Shown: positions 44,030-64,000 of the stretch, one piece after another
Numbering within the stretch: the first letter of the stretch is position 1
Layout of the letters: every line of letters begins with the position of its first letter
NCBI GenBank assembly: GCA_902729315.2
Contig: LR746265.1
Span: 1,654,892 to 1,718,891 of the forward strand
Reading direction: 5' to 3'
Length of the DNA stretch: 64,000 bases
Source: Spirodela intermedia
Taxonomy: Eukaryota; Streptophyta; Magnoliopsida; Alismatales; Araceae
Notes under the pieces: model-generated
Told to the model about the DNA's origin: nothing
What the model saw: the letters and a program-made list of their open reading frames with translations, nothing else
The model's database searches: none
Program-made: the position numbers and the translations under genes

Positions 44030-47000
44030 AATGTGAATGTGGGGCCCAACCTGACAAAATGGAATATAGCAAACTGAGTTATTTAAAAGGAGGAAACTGA
44101 CTCATTTGAAACTTCTTGTGCATATCTTGGTCTCACCAGTTCTTGGCAAATATACCATGGGAACATTGTGAAGATCAAAAAAAAGGTTGAGTTATTTAAA
44201 TCAAAGAAAATAAAAAAACATGAATCCTTCAAGACTGGGATAATTTGTTTTGAATTGGCAAACATTCCCTGAGCTCTGTTTTCTGACAGCTGAATCGTTA
44301 TGTAGAATTCATTCAACTTTCTTGGGGCATAATACCAGACTTTGATTAGATGTTAACTAGTTAGAATGTGCCAGCCTCTGCTTCAACTTTTAATCATTCA
44401 GCATTTTAAGGTTAGATGTGCATTCTCTTTTTTGATTATCAAATGATTATGGGGTAATATTCACTTTCAGAGATAAAAAGAAAATCTTTATAAGTTAGAG
44501 GTGTTTGGAACTGTGAGGAATAGTGATATTCGAAATAGATATAAGAAAAACCCTTCCTGTGAAAAGCAATCATCGATGTACTGTAAATCTATGACATATT
44601 CTTAGATTATGTGCTCAGCTGTACTGTCAAACGCTGTGTGTGTTTTACTACATGCTTACATGTAACTAAGTGTGCAGATGGGACGTGTTGATGGGTACAA
44701 TACTCAAAGCAACAAAGTGAATGTTGGTTTCAATTTAACTGATGTGATTGAAAAGAAACGCAGATCATCATTCGCTGAAGGTACATGCCAAGTTTATCCT
44801 TCACATTTTGGTCTGGTAACTGCTTAGTTGTTTTTGATATGCTTGTTAAATTTTTTCCATATTCATCTTCTCTATTCATTGCTTTGGGGCTTATAATTTT
44901 ATGTTCTTTTTCACTTTGTGTTTACAGATTTTCTTTTTATGTTTTATATAGTTCCCAAACTTTTATTCCCAAATTGAGTTTTAGTTTCCTCCACATGTCA
45001 GGACCACTCTGTTGGTCCTCTATTTAAAGTAAATGGTTTCTTATACACCTCTTGTTGCATTCTTTGTAGAAAAAAGTTATCTTATTTTGTCTTTCTTCTA
45101 GCACTACGAATGTAATAGTTCATATCTATTTATGTCTAATAAATATTTTTAAATTTATAAAAATCCCCTATTCCATTAAAATCTTCGTATGAATCTGTCC
45201 TTCGAATTGTTTACGATGAAGTCAGCACAAAAAAAAAAACTTCTCTATAGATGTTTACAATAAACATATTGCTCAGATAAAATTACTTATCTTGGTTTGA
45301 TCTGATTCGAGTGCCATCTTTTACCTCTGGAGCCAATCGATCTTTTTATATTTGACATATAATGAAACGTAAAAGCCCACTGATCAGAACTCGTTTGACT
45401 TTTCAAATGAGCAATGCGGTAGTTAGCCAGTTCCTTGATTTTCAGATTCTCACCTTAACTAATGGGTGCCTTAGTCTGCTTTAGTCAGCGTAGTAATGCT
45501 GTTATTCTCTCGCAATATCTCAACATCTAATTATTTCTTCATAAAAGAATAAGATTTTCTCTGTAGAGGTGACACTATGATCTGCATTTCATTTTTCTGT
45601 CCTACAATGTGCTGTTTCTAACTATATGTTTCCTAAAATGCTGCAGATAATAGCGTTAAAGAGGGTGAATCATTGGATCTTTCCACAAACGTTGATGATA
45701 TTGAGGCCCAGCCTGATGAAGACATCTATAAGGAATTTTTCTGTGGGGAGGATGCTCTTAGAATTTCCTCAAATGAGCCATATCGTTTATGTCGACCTAT
45801 TCGTCGAGGCCACTTCAATGTTTCTCAGCATTATTCTTCCCAGCAGGTACTGTATATCTTAGGTCCCAGATTTAATGAAAATCATCAGAACATCTTTGAT
45901 ACGTTAAGAACACATATCTTCTCTTATAGATATGTAGACACTCGAAAATATGAGGATACCAATTTTGGAGAATCTCTTCATACATTCAAATTGATGCCTA
46001 TACTAGTCTGAAATTTTATTCACAAATTGATGATTGTCTCCTTTCTAGGTTTCTGAGGATCTTTTTACTATTTGGAACTGGGTGTTGAGTGAAAAACTAC
46101 AGATTCCAACAGCTGATAGAAATCAATATTCCGTCATCCTTGTTGTGCCCGAAACTTTTGATAGCCGTGGTATAAATTCTTCTCGACCCAAAAAACCCTA
46201 ATGTCGGTTCTTTTCATGAATATACTGTTCTTCGATTCTTCAAAATGCATGTTCTGTCATTCTGCGCTCGCATGAGAGTCCTCTTTGATTATGTGCGAAT
46301 TACAGTGCCCACATTTCTTTTGCAAGATTTTTTGCAAAAAAAAAATCGAAAAAAAAGAAAAAAGGGAATGGCTGTCTTATAATGCCCCCCAGTGAAGCCA
46401 GATGTCTGCTGCCTGAGCAAAGAAGCTCACAAACAAAGGGGAATGAAAACCACAGCATCCTCACGGAAGAAAAGGGACATGAATAGGTCCTACTATCGTC
46501 ATCCTGAGAACGGGAATGAGACTCCATTGTTTGCTTGGCAGAGGGAGGTGTAAAAATGGTTTGAATGGAATGTAAAGCTTTGGTTTGGCAGGGTGGGCAT
46601 TTCATCCCTCCTCTGTCATGGGAGAAGTGGAGAGACAGAACTCAAGAAAGCCTCCAAATTCAAGAACTGTGGCCGGATCATTTAGGTCCTTGTCCAGGTC
46701 CTGAGACTTATATACAAGGAGGCTACTCATCCCCTAAAGGTCCTTAACACGTAACATACCAATTGTATGGGGAGATTGTCTCACTCATCCCAGCAGATGA
46801 GAATCTGCTCAATATCATTCTTGATTGTTTATCCATTTAAATAAGCCCAAACGCAGACCCATTTCAATAAGTTCAATGAAAGTAGGCCCAAACCTACTGG
46901 GCAATTAGGATCTAAACTTAATGCATCTAAACTCAATGGTCTATTTGGAACCAAAATTTCTTGGCCAATCACAGTTAGAAAAGTGAACTCAGATCCAAAG

Positions 47001-50000
47001 GACTATGAAGAATTGGATTTCCTTACTATGTTCCATGCACATGGGTCTAAAGACCTTGTTTAGAAGTCTAGTCTTGTAGTAATAACCAGACGCTAATGAG
47101 TTTCAAATGTGCTTCCAACAGTCAATTTTATCTGGAAATTTCTGTGTGAAGCCAGGGTTTTTCTCCTTTCATTTTTTGTGGACCAGGTGCCAAATGTTAT
47201 TTATTTCTGGCTTTCACTTAATGATCTCATTGGAAGACAAATTGATGATTGGCTAACTGCTTGACTGAAGCCGTCGCCAATAACTTTTATTTTTTAAACC
47301 ACCTTGACGTGTGACTCTCAGGTAGATTCCAGTTAATCACTGTCATGACTCTCTGGTCTATTGTTGGTCGAAATACTTGTCTAGACCTCTTAGATTTTGA
47401 CTGTTCGGTGAAGAATAAAGATTGGCGAAAAAATGTTCATGGTGGCTCTAACTGCGCGTTCCTTTCTTTTCTTTTCGTACATAATGAATAATTTTGTTCG
47501 TTTGGTACATAATGTGACACGAAAAAAGTTATTCTACTTCTGTGCGCGCAAGTTTCAGTGGTTGTTTTTTCTACCAGAAATTAGAGAAATGCTTTCAGTT
47601 GTATTGCGTGATTTAAAGTTCAACTCAGCAGCTGTACATCAGGTTTGTGGAAAACTCTTGGTACTTTTTAAAGCATTTGACATTCATTGTATATTGTAAA
47701 GAAATTGGATGTGAAGGAATAGATTGACGATCATGTAAATTCATTTCTTGTTTATTTAAACCGTTTCATGCACTGCCCAAGTATCCTAGCATCAGAATTA
47801 GCATCAGGACTTTGTATTGAAATGTGCTTCTCTGAAATCGCATTGGATCAATCAGTGGTAGTGCCTGAACAAACCTGGACAAAATGATTACTGCAGACGA
47901 TTATCTTTTCTGTCAGATCTTCTTGTTGACAAGGAAAACTGGAGGTTGAGCCAGATAAACTTTAAGAGCACATCGAACCTATGGCTACCTCTTGCCATTT
48001 CTCTGGCCCAAGGATATGTGATCATATTGTTTTGCTTTATCTTCTCCTAAACAAAATAACGAAAATGAACCAAAGAAAACGGAGATGAGATGGTTAGACG
48101 AAGAAGACTCCTATTAAATTAAGTGCAGTCCTTCGTAGGAGGAGAAGAACTACTTAAGTGACTGTTGAATCAAATACTCTATGTTAGTGAGGGAAGAGGC
48201 ATCCATGGATAACAATGCGTTGACTTCTCCATGATTGATCTTGTAGGTAAATATATCTATCCCCTTAACACACGATTAGAGTTCTAGCTTCAATGTTGAC
48301 ATTTATTTTGTATTTTCAATGTCCATCCCCTTGATTCTCTTTGTCTTGTCAAAAAACATTTGACTCATTGATACTAGTTTATCATTATGCTTATCTAATG
48401 ATAGTATGATACCACACTGGCTTTTAAAAAAACCTTAGACTTGTATCCTCTTCGTCCAGAATATTTACATACCCTATATATGGGTTGGCGAAATCATTTT
48501 GGCCTATTGTTGAATTATCAGTTCGCCCCATCATTAGGTCTTCTTCTAGCTTTCTATTAAAAAGACAAATCCTGTTCCTCTCGCACCAGCTTTCATAGAA
48601 TATGGGTGCTATGTTCAACTCTCTAGTTTTCTTGACTACCTTCAAAGAAAACTTTTTTTTTCCTTCTCTAAGTGAGAGTTTTCTGAACTAAGGTCAAGAG
48701 AGAATCCTGATCGTCTCTTGAAGTTTTTATAGATAACGGAAAAATAGCCCGGAATCGGCCATTCTGACTTTGATTTGCCAGTTTCATGCCTGTCTGACAG
48801 GTTTAGGTGTTAATTTTTATAATGAATGTTAATATGGGTGCGTGCTTTTACAGTTAAAAATAAACTCAGCTTTTAAATACCATTTTTTTAATTTTTTTTT
48901 ATTCAATCAGCTGCTTCCTTCAGATTGCTTTCTTTCAAAATGCTGATTCAAAGCCGCTTGAGGTAGCACACATCTATTCTGGGTTTCCATCCCTATTGTT
49001 CTTCATCCTTGTTGTCTAACAACATCTACAACCTCTACCTCTATTTCTTGGACAGAGGCCATGCGCCTTTGAGAATTCTTTATAACAGTGTTTGATGAGG
49101 AAGCCACTTGAGTCTTATTCGACATTCCCTCATCAATTCATGAAAATTCGTTGCAGAATAATATGACATGCTGGGCAACCATTACTGGAAGCTTGCTCTC
49201 CTTGCGAAGTCATTCCTATTCCTCCATCCTGGACGCAGTTTATCTCACAAGGCCATCTACAGATAGATTGAAAAGTTGGAAAATACAATTAGATATTCCT
49301 GATTCTGAAACTGATTATAACTCTTAGCTAACTCAGATCCCACTCGCATGTGGTTATACCCCGCTTTCAGTTGTCATGTGTATGTGCTATATCCATTATA
49401 ATTTCATTTGCAGTACACTACTGGAACCAGTGCTGGTTCAGAAATACACAAGATAATAAATATTCCTCATTAGGTTAACCATTATAACTCTTTGTTATAG
49501 TACCGGTTCATCAATTAGTCTTTAATATCAAGCACTCAACAATTGATTGTAGAAAACTAATCTTCAATGAAGAGAACAGAACGAAAACTCTTATATCAGG
49601 GGCAATAAACAAGTTAGCGTTTGATCCCTTAAAGTCACGAAAGATGCTATAAAGCAAATATGCAATGTAAGAACAGTAAAAGGACAACTCTTCCATCTGG
49701 AGTAATAAAAAAATTAGAACAAAAGACGAGCATCTGATCTCAAACAAAAACAGAGATGCCTCAAAGGTAGTGTGCAAGAAAAAAATAATAGAACAGGAGG
49801 AACTCTTCTGTCAAGAGTATAAAGAACAAATGATAGGGCACATGAAATCGAAAGGAAAACTCTAACTGGAGCGTTTGCATTTAGAAGCACTATCATAAGC
49901 TCTAAAGCTGCGGAGTGTCTTGAGATATTATAGGGTTATCCTAATGCCTTCAGATCATCATAGAAATCTTTCTACAAGACTTAAATTTCAAGATTCCTTC

Positions 50001-53000
50001 CCCTGCTTTTCTCATGAAGAGCTCCTATCGTTCAGCACTCAAAGAATCATCCTCACCCTAAGAATCCTATGGCCTATTGAGGCGAGCCAATCCTTTCCTG
50101 GGTTAACTGAAAAAAACAAAAAAAATTCAGTCTCCAGCCTAACACAGTATACATCAACCTTAGATCAATGTACCTCAATTTTAAGGTTTCATTTGTCTCG
50201 AAATCCACATTATGCGTGCTTTATGATTCAAAATAGCTGGCGGTTTTAATCATCAAAATAATTCAGTGGTTCAATTTGTTTAATTAATTTTTTTACAAAT
50301 TATTCTTATTTCCCCACAAGAGATCTTCCTGTTTGGGTAATGCTCAGATGTCAGAAATAAGGATTTTATTTTCTTTCATTTAGTTTAATTCAGGTTGACA
50401 TAAAATTTTCCATTTTCCCCTCTAAAGTTCATGCTCTTCTAAGTCAATAATGACGCTGCTTGCTTCACACATGCTTCAGGAAGGTTTTGCTGCTACATGT
50501 GGAAACGGATTGGCTACTGCATGTGTTGTGAATTTGGGTGCTCAAGTAACATCAGTTATCTGTGTTGAGGTAAGTTTATTCAAAACGTGAAAAATTAAAG
50601 GCTCATGATCCTTTGGATTCATCTGCACTTGGAAACTTAGGTTAGAGGAAGTCCCAAATTGTGAAGAAAATTGCATGCTATACCCCCGAGTACATATCTC
50701 GAACAAATTTCTATTTCAAGGCTATTGTGCAATGTGTTTGCACTTCTGTAATTATGGAACGTTACCTCTTAACCAAGATATTAATGTTGTATAATTTTTG
50801 TTGACACTGGATATCTGTGTGTAATATCTAGTTACCAAGTTCTGTTTTTTTTTGGTTTTTTCAAGTTTCTGTATTATATGATTCACATTATGAGGTCAGA
50901 GAGGGGTCCCTCTGACTTATATGATTCATGGCCAAACTAAGTTTTTTGCTATCTCATGCATATGGATCAACATAATAAATTCAGTGTCAACAATGTGATG
51001 TGAACTATTCCTTACAGGGTTGACTATGACAATTGACTCAGAGACATGGGAGTGAAACCAAGGCTTGTGCCTAATGAACCACAATAGTTCTTTGTTTTTA
51101 TTGTCTTGTGATCTTTAAACTTAAGTTATTTGCGTTGTCTATTGTAACGTGAATAAGCTTGACTTAGCCTAAATATTCAAATCCCAATCCTCTTCTTAGC
51201 TTTCATCTTGTTCATGTTGTTTATGGTATATATGTGGGATGCTTTTATGATAATTATGATAGCCTTTCTCATTTTGTTGCTGCTGTGTTTAACTGTTTTC
51301 TCTTGATGCTCTGTGATTTACATAATATCAGTACTTATTGATCTACTTCTGTCTCGTTAGTATTTATATCTTCGAAATATTTGATGGTCTTAGACGAGGT
51401 TGTGAAAATAAGGCTATGACTCAGTTGTTTTTGGCTCTACCTCTAGGATGGCGTCGCTATGCCTTCTACAAGTGTAATCGTGCCTTATGGTGGAGAGGTA
51501 GAAACTTACATTTCATTGTTATGCAGCACCAACTTAATTTTTAAAAAATTGAGTGCAAATCAGCTCTTTTTTTTCTTTCTTTAGTTTTTCCACATTAGTT
51601 TGAGTGCAAAAATTTAGTGCAAGTCCTTCATATTCACATTAATTTTTCTGCGTCGACTTGATTATATATTGAAGTAAGAATTCCCTACTATCCATTTGTT
51701 TCCATTTTGTTCTCTGGAGCTCTGTCATCTGTAGTGACCTAAAAGTGATTTAGTGATTAAAACAGAAGGTCAGCATACAACTTGAAATTGGACTCTAACC
51801 TGGTTGCATAACAGATGCTATAGAAAAGAAACCTGTATTCAAATCCCGATTTCATGATGATTGGTGGGTCAACCTCAAAGATAGAATGTGCTGCAAGTCT
51901 TAGGGGCAATCAACATAAGCTAGACACTCATCACCCCATCTGAGAAGATAACTGCACATACACTCGTTTGTTCAAGAAGATACTGCCATCATGGCAGGGC
52001 TGAGAAGAGTAGATTCTTGTGTAGACAGTCATCGGTCTTGACTTACATAGGGATGATTAAAATTTGACCACAATTGTGGTTCATTTACCTCACAGACATG
52101 CCATGTCCCTCTTCTATTTATAGGCTATGATCATCATGAATTTCCTTAAATGATGCCCGTGGCATCCCTATCAAAGACCATCTTTGTCATCTGCTTGAAA
52201 TACATGGCCAAATTGTAATCGAATCGCATTGCACCTTCAATTAGTTTATTTATCCTATTATCTATCATTATACCTGTCTTTATTTTAAAAATGACGTTCT
52301 TTCATTTCTCGTAGGATATCTCAAGATGCCTTTTATGGGTGCAGCGTTATCATCAAACATGGCCCATTGTTCATACAAATCCATTGGTTGAGCCAAATGA
52401 CTTATTGATTTTGGACAAAATAAAGGAGGCATGCTGTGTGATAAGGGTTCGTTTACTTATAGAACCTCTCTCTCTTTTATTCTTTGGAATATTGTGCTTA
52501 GAAGTCATTTTTTGTTTTATAAACCAGCAACCATTATTGAACTATTTTTTACGGTAAATTTATCTTTCATTTTTGTTATTTTAGTCGATTTAGTTTCTCA
52601 TACATCTTCGATTTCCTCTTGTTTATCCAAAAATTACCAACACCTTCATCTGTTATCTCTCACCCTCTTCCTTTTTTCAAGTTTTTAGGAGGAACAAAAT
52701 AATTTTGTATTGGTGCTGGTAGCACACACTTACTCATATTTCCTGAGAAAAATACTTAGACGACCGTTTTGACGAAACTAAGTCTCAGGGCAGCCGTATA
52801 CCATTTTATTTTTTCCGTTGTCTTATTTTCCAATTACAGGAAGGGGATGTGGATGGTATGGCTGTACTTCATTCTAATGAGGAAGCTAAGTCTGGATCTT
52901 TCAATATCAGACTATCTGCTCTCAATGTATGCGTTAGTTTTCTAATGCTCAATTTTCACACTCACTGTCTTCAATTTCAAAAATAATTTAGTTTTCTAAT

Positions 53001-56000
53001 GGGATTTATCTGTTGCGTTGTTGTTCTAATTTATGAAGGTGTACTATGATGCCTCATTAAATAATATTATATGATTCGTCAGATTTTGCATACTCCTTCA
53101 TGAGTGTTGACTATTATGTCGTCTCCTTTTCCCCATTTTTAATTATTATCTATGTTGCTTTTGTCATTTCAATGATTGATAGCGCTTGACCTGAATTTAT
53201 AAAAAAAATTATGATCGTCCACATTCTATATCATAATGAGACACATTCAGGGGGTACTTCGAAAAATAATGTCATGCTTTGTACATGATATTTGCAGTTA
53301 CAATATCAGAAACATTGTAGAAGTACTTTGGAATTCCATTGATCACTGATTTAGAGAATATGCGCAATCTACTTGCTATTTGACTATTGATAAAGTATCC
53401 ATAAGAGCCCCTCCAAGATATTTCACACTATGAAGGTATTTCAGTGTACATCATTAATCATATTATTCATGTCTAATTGATGACTTTTTTACTTGATATT
53501 CCTGGATTTTTGAACTACTAACTTTATTAAGGTTCAATTTCGAGTTTTTTTGGATTTCATATTGACTTTTCCCCTGATGTAATTGAAACTTGGGAAAAGT
53601 TATCGGATAACACAATTTTATATGACTAGATGATCCTTTCAGTGCTCTTTTTTAGACGAGTAAGTCATGATAACTAGAGAAAGAAGTGTGACATACAAGA
53701 ATATACTAGTTCAATGGTAGATGAAATTCTTGAGCGATAATGAAGCTGCGTAAGAATCATCGAAACTTGAAATTAGACAGCTTTTAGGACAACTGGTAAT
53801 GGTTGTTGTGGGAAAGAAAATAAAGGTCTAAGGAAATAATCTGCTTGGCAACTTGGAGTAAACATGCACCTATTCGATGGATATGGGAGAAAGGGTGACA
53901 AGTCAAGTTTATTTGTGGACGAAAAGCTAAGAACTCTTTGTCATCGTACTTGTTCAGTGGCCAATGGATCTCAGGATCTCAACATGGCATCCTTGATGGA
54001 ATTCTCTCTTTCTAGTTAATTAACTCGTTATGTATCCTCTCATATCCGTGAGGGAAATTATTACTTATATGGTTCAAATAATAATGTAACATTTCAGAGA
54101 ATTTAGTGGTTGTGTTGTCTACACAGTGCCTTAAGGTCCTTCTACGATCCTATTAATTCAAGATAATACGTAAAGGTACAATTTCCTCATTCTCATGTGT
54201 GAGGTGTTTGCTTCATTTCTTGACTAACTCAGTTATGCTCTGTAGATTTACCAGTACGATTTTTTATTTAATATAAGACTATGCATTCACAGAAGCATAA
54301 ATTATACTACTGTTCTTTGTTTCTAAACAGTGTGCTCAGTACTTCATTTATTCTAGATTCTGAATGATTTTTTGGAAGTCTATTCATTTGCATATTCTGC
54401 TGGTCATTGTTCATCAAATGGGAAACCAACTTGATTCTCTTCAATGACAAAAAAATTCAAGGTTTATTCTTAAAAATTCTATCGACAGGTTCCACCGATG
54501 GGATTATTCTATCCGAGGATTTTGATACCAGAAGAATATCCCCCGCCTCCCCGCTCGTGGTGATTTACACAGCTGTCAATTTAGTGCCATTTTTAACATT
54601 GGATGTATGTAATATTTGATTAGCTTGTAAGTTATTGTTTGCCACCAGGTTCAATGACAATGAGGATATGCTTGAAGATACATGGCATGTGGAGTTACCC
54701 AGAAGACCTGACTTCTCTGAGAGCTCATTTCTTGGCATGAATAATAGTCAAATGATGTATGATAACAATTTGTTCTTTCCTACTCGCATCAAGGAGGAGG
54801 AAAACCTTGGCCTTGCTGAGGCAATTACTAGAAGCATTCTTTCAGCAGGTGTGCTTTGCCTTTTCTTTGGAAGTAAAGGCTTTATTTGTGATCCCCAAAA
54901 TAGTTGCTTACAATTGATGGATTTGCAGGACGTCTAGAGCTTCAAAGAAAGTTGTTTTGTAGCATACAATTGGTGGGTTATAAAAATATTTTGTAGAAAT
55001 ATGACGGAAGACATTAAAGTCTGGATTTAGTGACGACTTTTCAATGTTTCAGATTGGTGGGGTAGCTTTGACTAAGGATCTTGTTGCTGCAGTTGAAGAA
55101 AGGTACTCCCAGAGAGTTAATTTCTATTTTTTTAAGTTATTTTTGTTCCCCGTGTTTGTTGCTTGGTGTTCTGGAGTTCTTATTTCAACTTTAACATACA
55201 CTGCCTAAAGATTTACCTCGCAATTTCTTGCAAGCAAATGTCTTGAACATTTCTAACTTGATCTCCTGTTTTTGCCTATATTTTTTGTAACTTGTGTTTC
55301 CTTTATCCTCTAGTGATGACTTTCATTCTTTATACCAAGGAAACAAATATCCTCTACTCTAGATTGATTGGATTATACTTTTAAGTGGGTTCGGCTTTTA
55401 TGAGCTGGACTAGGGTTTAGAAAATCCATGTCACAATACCCGTTTGAATTATTACATGGACAATCATTTAGATCACATGTAACTTAGCCTCTAGGGTTAA
55501 AGATCGGGATGATTAATGGCACAGATCTTCCCAGAACTACCCGAGTCGTATGCTGATTTGCACTGATACACAAGTACCTAAGTAGGATCGTTTATTATTG
55601 TTACATCTCAAGCTGCGAACTTGTTATTGCCTTTTTTTTGACGAGGAAACCATGTTAGCTCTCGTTTAATTTAGTCTGGTACATCAATGAGCTAAGTTAA
55701 CGCTACTTCTTCATCATCTAATCGTCCCCTTGAATGTATGTTACGATATTTCTTGGCAGTGATACTCGTTTAATCCAACCCTTGAACATAATGACATTAT
55801 GCTACACAGAGATATGGAGGATCAAGAACATTTGAAATTACCTGACCATGCAAGCCTCATTCAACACGACGGCCATAAAACAAGGAGTAATATAAACGAT
55901 CTGGTCCTGTAATAATGTTGCAAATGTGCCATGAATGTTGCAAAACTCTCATGCGATTTTCGTTTTCCTCTCAATATTGTTAATTGCTAAGGGAGGCAGT

Positions 56001-57976
56001 AAGGACCGGAGAACCAAATGATCTGATAAATGAAAAGGTTGGATTTTATATTGTGTTCTAAACTTTGTCCAATATTACTTTGCTACAGAGTTTTGCATAC
56101 AATTCCACCAAATGAAGCCATTGACACTGTGGAGGTTAGTTCATTGCCTCCTTGCTACATGCTGCATTGCTTTGAATGACTGATAATGAAATGTAGTATC
56201 ATGTGATCAGCACATTGCTGCCCAGATAATTTTTCAATTAAGGGGGGTGTTTATCTCTCTTCATGCCTTCAAGCATCCTCTAATTACGACTAAACTGATC
56301 GTTTGGTCCTTCCTTATCAGGCAATGTTTCTATTTTTTTATGCTTTCAAGGAACAACGTCCTCTACTTCAATGCTTATTATAGCTGACACGTCAGTTATT
56401 GAATAATATTGGGGAAGAGAATTGATTTAATGGAGCAGGCTTATAATGTATGAGGTGGGGGATGGAAAGAGTAGATTATGGGTGAGAGAGACAGAGGGGT
56501 GATCATAGAAAGAAAAAGTCAGGTACTGATCACATAATGAGAATGGGGATGTGCCCGCCGCCCTTCATACTGGGACTGCAACTAACGTTTTATCAGTGGA
56601 TTAAGGTCAAAACCTTTGCTAATGGGCCATGCCTGTAACACCACCCTCCCCTCCATCTAGATGCTCAGGGAGCTAGAATACTTTGGACAAATAAATAAAA
56701 AAAATCAAGGAAAATGGTCCATTTAATTCACATAAACGAAATCTTTCCTTGCCCATAATGAGTTCAACTAATGTCATCAGGGTTCAGCTGATTTGGTCAA
56801 AGTTTGGTCCACTAGTTGACAGCAGCAACCGTTTGTAACCCCTTTTCTTGCGCCGGAATTTGTTCGTCAGCATCTCAACAGAAAAATAAAAAATGAAAGA
56901 ACATGGATTAATTAACAAGGCTCTGATATGATTTATTTCGAATATATATACTGATCAAGCAGTCTCCTCTCCGGTTTGTCCATTGTATAATATTATTAGA
57001 TTTTTGTTATCTAGGAATCCAGTATGTATTATTGGATTATTTGCCCTTATTTGTTAGCTTTTTTGCTTTCATGTGCGCGAGAAAGTCTCCTAGCAGAGTA
57101 GCTTTTATCATTTGAATTTCTTTTTTGTTTTGCGCTGAACAATAGAATCATGTTCGAATGAGCAGGTCTTGCAATCGAGGGTGGATCCATCGTTCGTGTC
57201 ATGGAAAGGTGGTGCGGTAAGATTATTCTTGGCATCTTGTTATTTTCGTGCAGTTCGCATGAACCCTAATATTTCTCAAGCAAATCGTGCCTGATCACGT
57301 CTCACGTCATTGGTCGGTCTGTTCCAACCTCCTTCAACGCGAGAGATGACATCAGATCAGGCCTTATTTCGGCTCGAGGTTTATTTATTAAGTATTAATT
57401 AATTTCCGTTTCCTGCATTTGCTCCTGTTGAAAAGTGATCAACTTCTATCAAGTTCTCCAGCCGTCTGCTCAAATCAATCCAACCCAAGGAAAGCCGAGT
57501 AGAGACTAGAGCACTGGTTCTTCTCACCACATCTTCTACACCAGCTTAGGCCCGCAAGGGACCAAACCTTAACCTGATTCTTCATCTTTCCAAGTCATAT
57601 GTAGTCTCTGGAAGAAATGCGAGCGCGCTTTGCACCGTCCCCCCCATCCATCCAACTCTGGTTGGTTGGCATTTCCTAAGAGCTAATTTTTTTAATTGCA
57701 TTAGTAGATGCTGTTTGCTGCCACGGTTGTGTTGCCCATATCCATCCATGTTCTTAGCATCTTCCAAGGAAAAAAAATAAATCCATATCAGTAGTGTGTG
57801 TGGCCCAGTCGGTTAATCTGATTTCGTCGCAGATCCTCGGCGTTCTGGACTTCGGCCGCGAGACCTGGATTCACCGCGAGGACTGGATCAAGAGCGGCAT
57901 CCACATCGGCAGCGGCAGGAAGTACAAGGACTCGTATTATCTCCAAGCTCAAGCGATGGCCTTCATCAACTCCTAA
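42590..57976 (+). CDS. ARP9: Actin-related protein 9
   Basis: Plant nuclear actin-related protein of the ARP8/ARP9 group. Twenty coding exons: 42590-42592, 42679-42751, 43039-43154, 43281-43340, 43409-43474, 44678-44780, 45647-45846, 46049-46169, 47578-47642, 50480-50569, 51447-51497, 52315-52446, 52840-52926, 54489-54559, 54649-54848, 54929-54972, 55053-55102, 56089-56134, 57166-57216, 57833-57976. Every junction is GT-AG and in phase, giving 590 residues. The start codon forms an exon of three bases, so the protein begins MDYLRMINPSQLMVERG; if that intron is not used, translation would start at 42691, six residues later. Visible landmarks: VINPGSANVRIGLAGE (phosphate-1-like), NLGAQVTSVICVEDGVAMPS (phosphate-2-like), IQLIGGVALTKDLVAAVEE, and the C-terminal WKGGAILGVLDFGRETWIHREDW block; an acidic insert separates the early parts. 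Introns reach 2.8 kb (47643-50479). Confidence 0.95.
43968..44027. repeat. AT microsatellite, about 29 units, in ARP9 intron 5
   Basis: Long uninterrupted AT run. It yields a Tyr/Ile-repeat minus-strand ORF that is not a gene. Confidence 0.95.
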
Positions 57977-58325
57977 CAGGCATCGCCTCCCCCGCTCCCT
58001 CCTCCTAAACATCAAATCCCTGCCTTCGTACTCGCTCTCGGTGGTCGGTCTCTTCCCTCCCTCTCTGCGGGCTGGCTGGCAGAGCAATTCAATGGTGAAG
58101 GGTTGAATAATATTTTTACTTAAAAGAAGCAGTCGATGCAAACAAACCAAGAGATGCAGAGAGATAAATGCTGGGAACAATCCGAATGGTAGTGAGCAGC
58201 GCTTAAACGAGAGTTGTGCGGTTCCCCCAAGAGCTCCTCGAGACGGGAGTGATGCAGATAGATACTTCTTCAGCTTGCCAGCCAGATGGGTGGGGGGCTA
58301 GTGGCCTTTGCTGTCTGTGTATAAA
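57977..58325. other. Convergent spacer between ARP9 and CDC48
   Basis: The stops of ARP9 (57976, +) and CDC48 (58326, -) are 349 bp apart, so both 3' untranslated regions lie here and may overlap. No further feature seen. Confidence 0.6.

Positions 58326-64000
<5,675 letters not shown>

Noticed and set aside
43711-44049. Minus-strand ORF with Tyr-Ile repeats
   Set aside because: Made by the AT microsatellite inside ARP9 intron 5.
46300-46760. ORFs in ARP9 intron 8, possible mobile element
   Set aside because: No transposase, reverse-transcriptase motif, clear terminal repeats or target duplication could be seen.

Overview
This window is nuclear DNA of a flowering plant. Genes are split by many short GT-AG introns, several exons are GC-rich while introns and spacers are AT-rich, long CT/GA microsatellites lie near gene starts, and every recognisable product is a plant protein family with chloroplast, mitochondrial and nuclear members. 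The GC-rich third positions in several genes would fit a monocot, but the species cannot be fixed from the sequence. I rebuilt the exon structures by hand, checking splice signals and reading phase at every junction; all multi-exon models below keep frame except where stated.

Layout. 1-3733 (+): 3' part of an OTU-type deubiquitinase. 4267-6979 (+): chloroplast chaperonin 60 alpha. 7416-8262 (-): mitochondrial hydroxyacyl-thioester dehydratase. 8.3-12.3 kb: spacer with two unrelated tandem-repeat blocks. 12362-13943 (-): adenylate kinase 6. 16127-20972 (+): LPA1-like P-loop kinase-related protein. 23171-29643 (-): thioredoxin-like WCRKC2, with an 18-nt microexon. 34.3-35.4 kb (+): a MIR172 transcription unit whose hairpin sits at 35192-35314. 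40310-40811 (+): SnRK1 beta-3 subunit with a frame-breaking base. 41236-41541 (+): small secreted peptide resembling IDA-like precursors. 42590-57976 (+): actin-related protein 9 in 20 exons. 58326-63168 (-): CDC48/p97, whose first exon lies beyond the right edge.

There is no operon logic. Neighbours are mostly independent housekeeping genes: protein folding (CPN60), ubiquitin handling (OTU protease, CDC48), organellar lipid and redox functions (HTD2, WCRKC2), energy signalling (KINB3), ribosome/nucleotide biology (AK6) and chromatin (ARP9). From memory, several of these have neighbouring counterparts in Arabidopsis (HTD2 next to AK6; CPN60A near KINB3; an OTU gene next to a CDC48 gene), which would make this an ancestral block.

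Main points of interest: the MIR172 locus with a possible short peptide ORF in its leader; a perfect 20-bp-stem hairpin in a CPN60A intron; the WCRKC2 microexon; the broken KINB3 frame; the ATG-only first exon of ARP9; and the non-canonical IDA-like peptide. I saw no intact transposon, CRISPR array, tRNA or rRNA gene, and no evidence of an entirely new multi-gene system.
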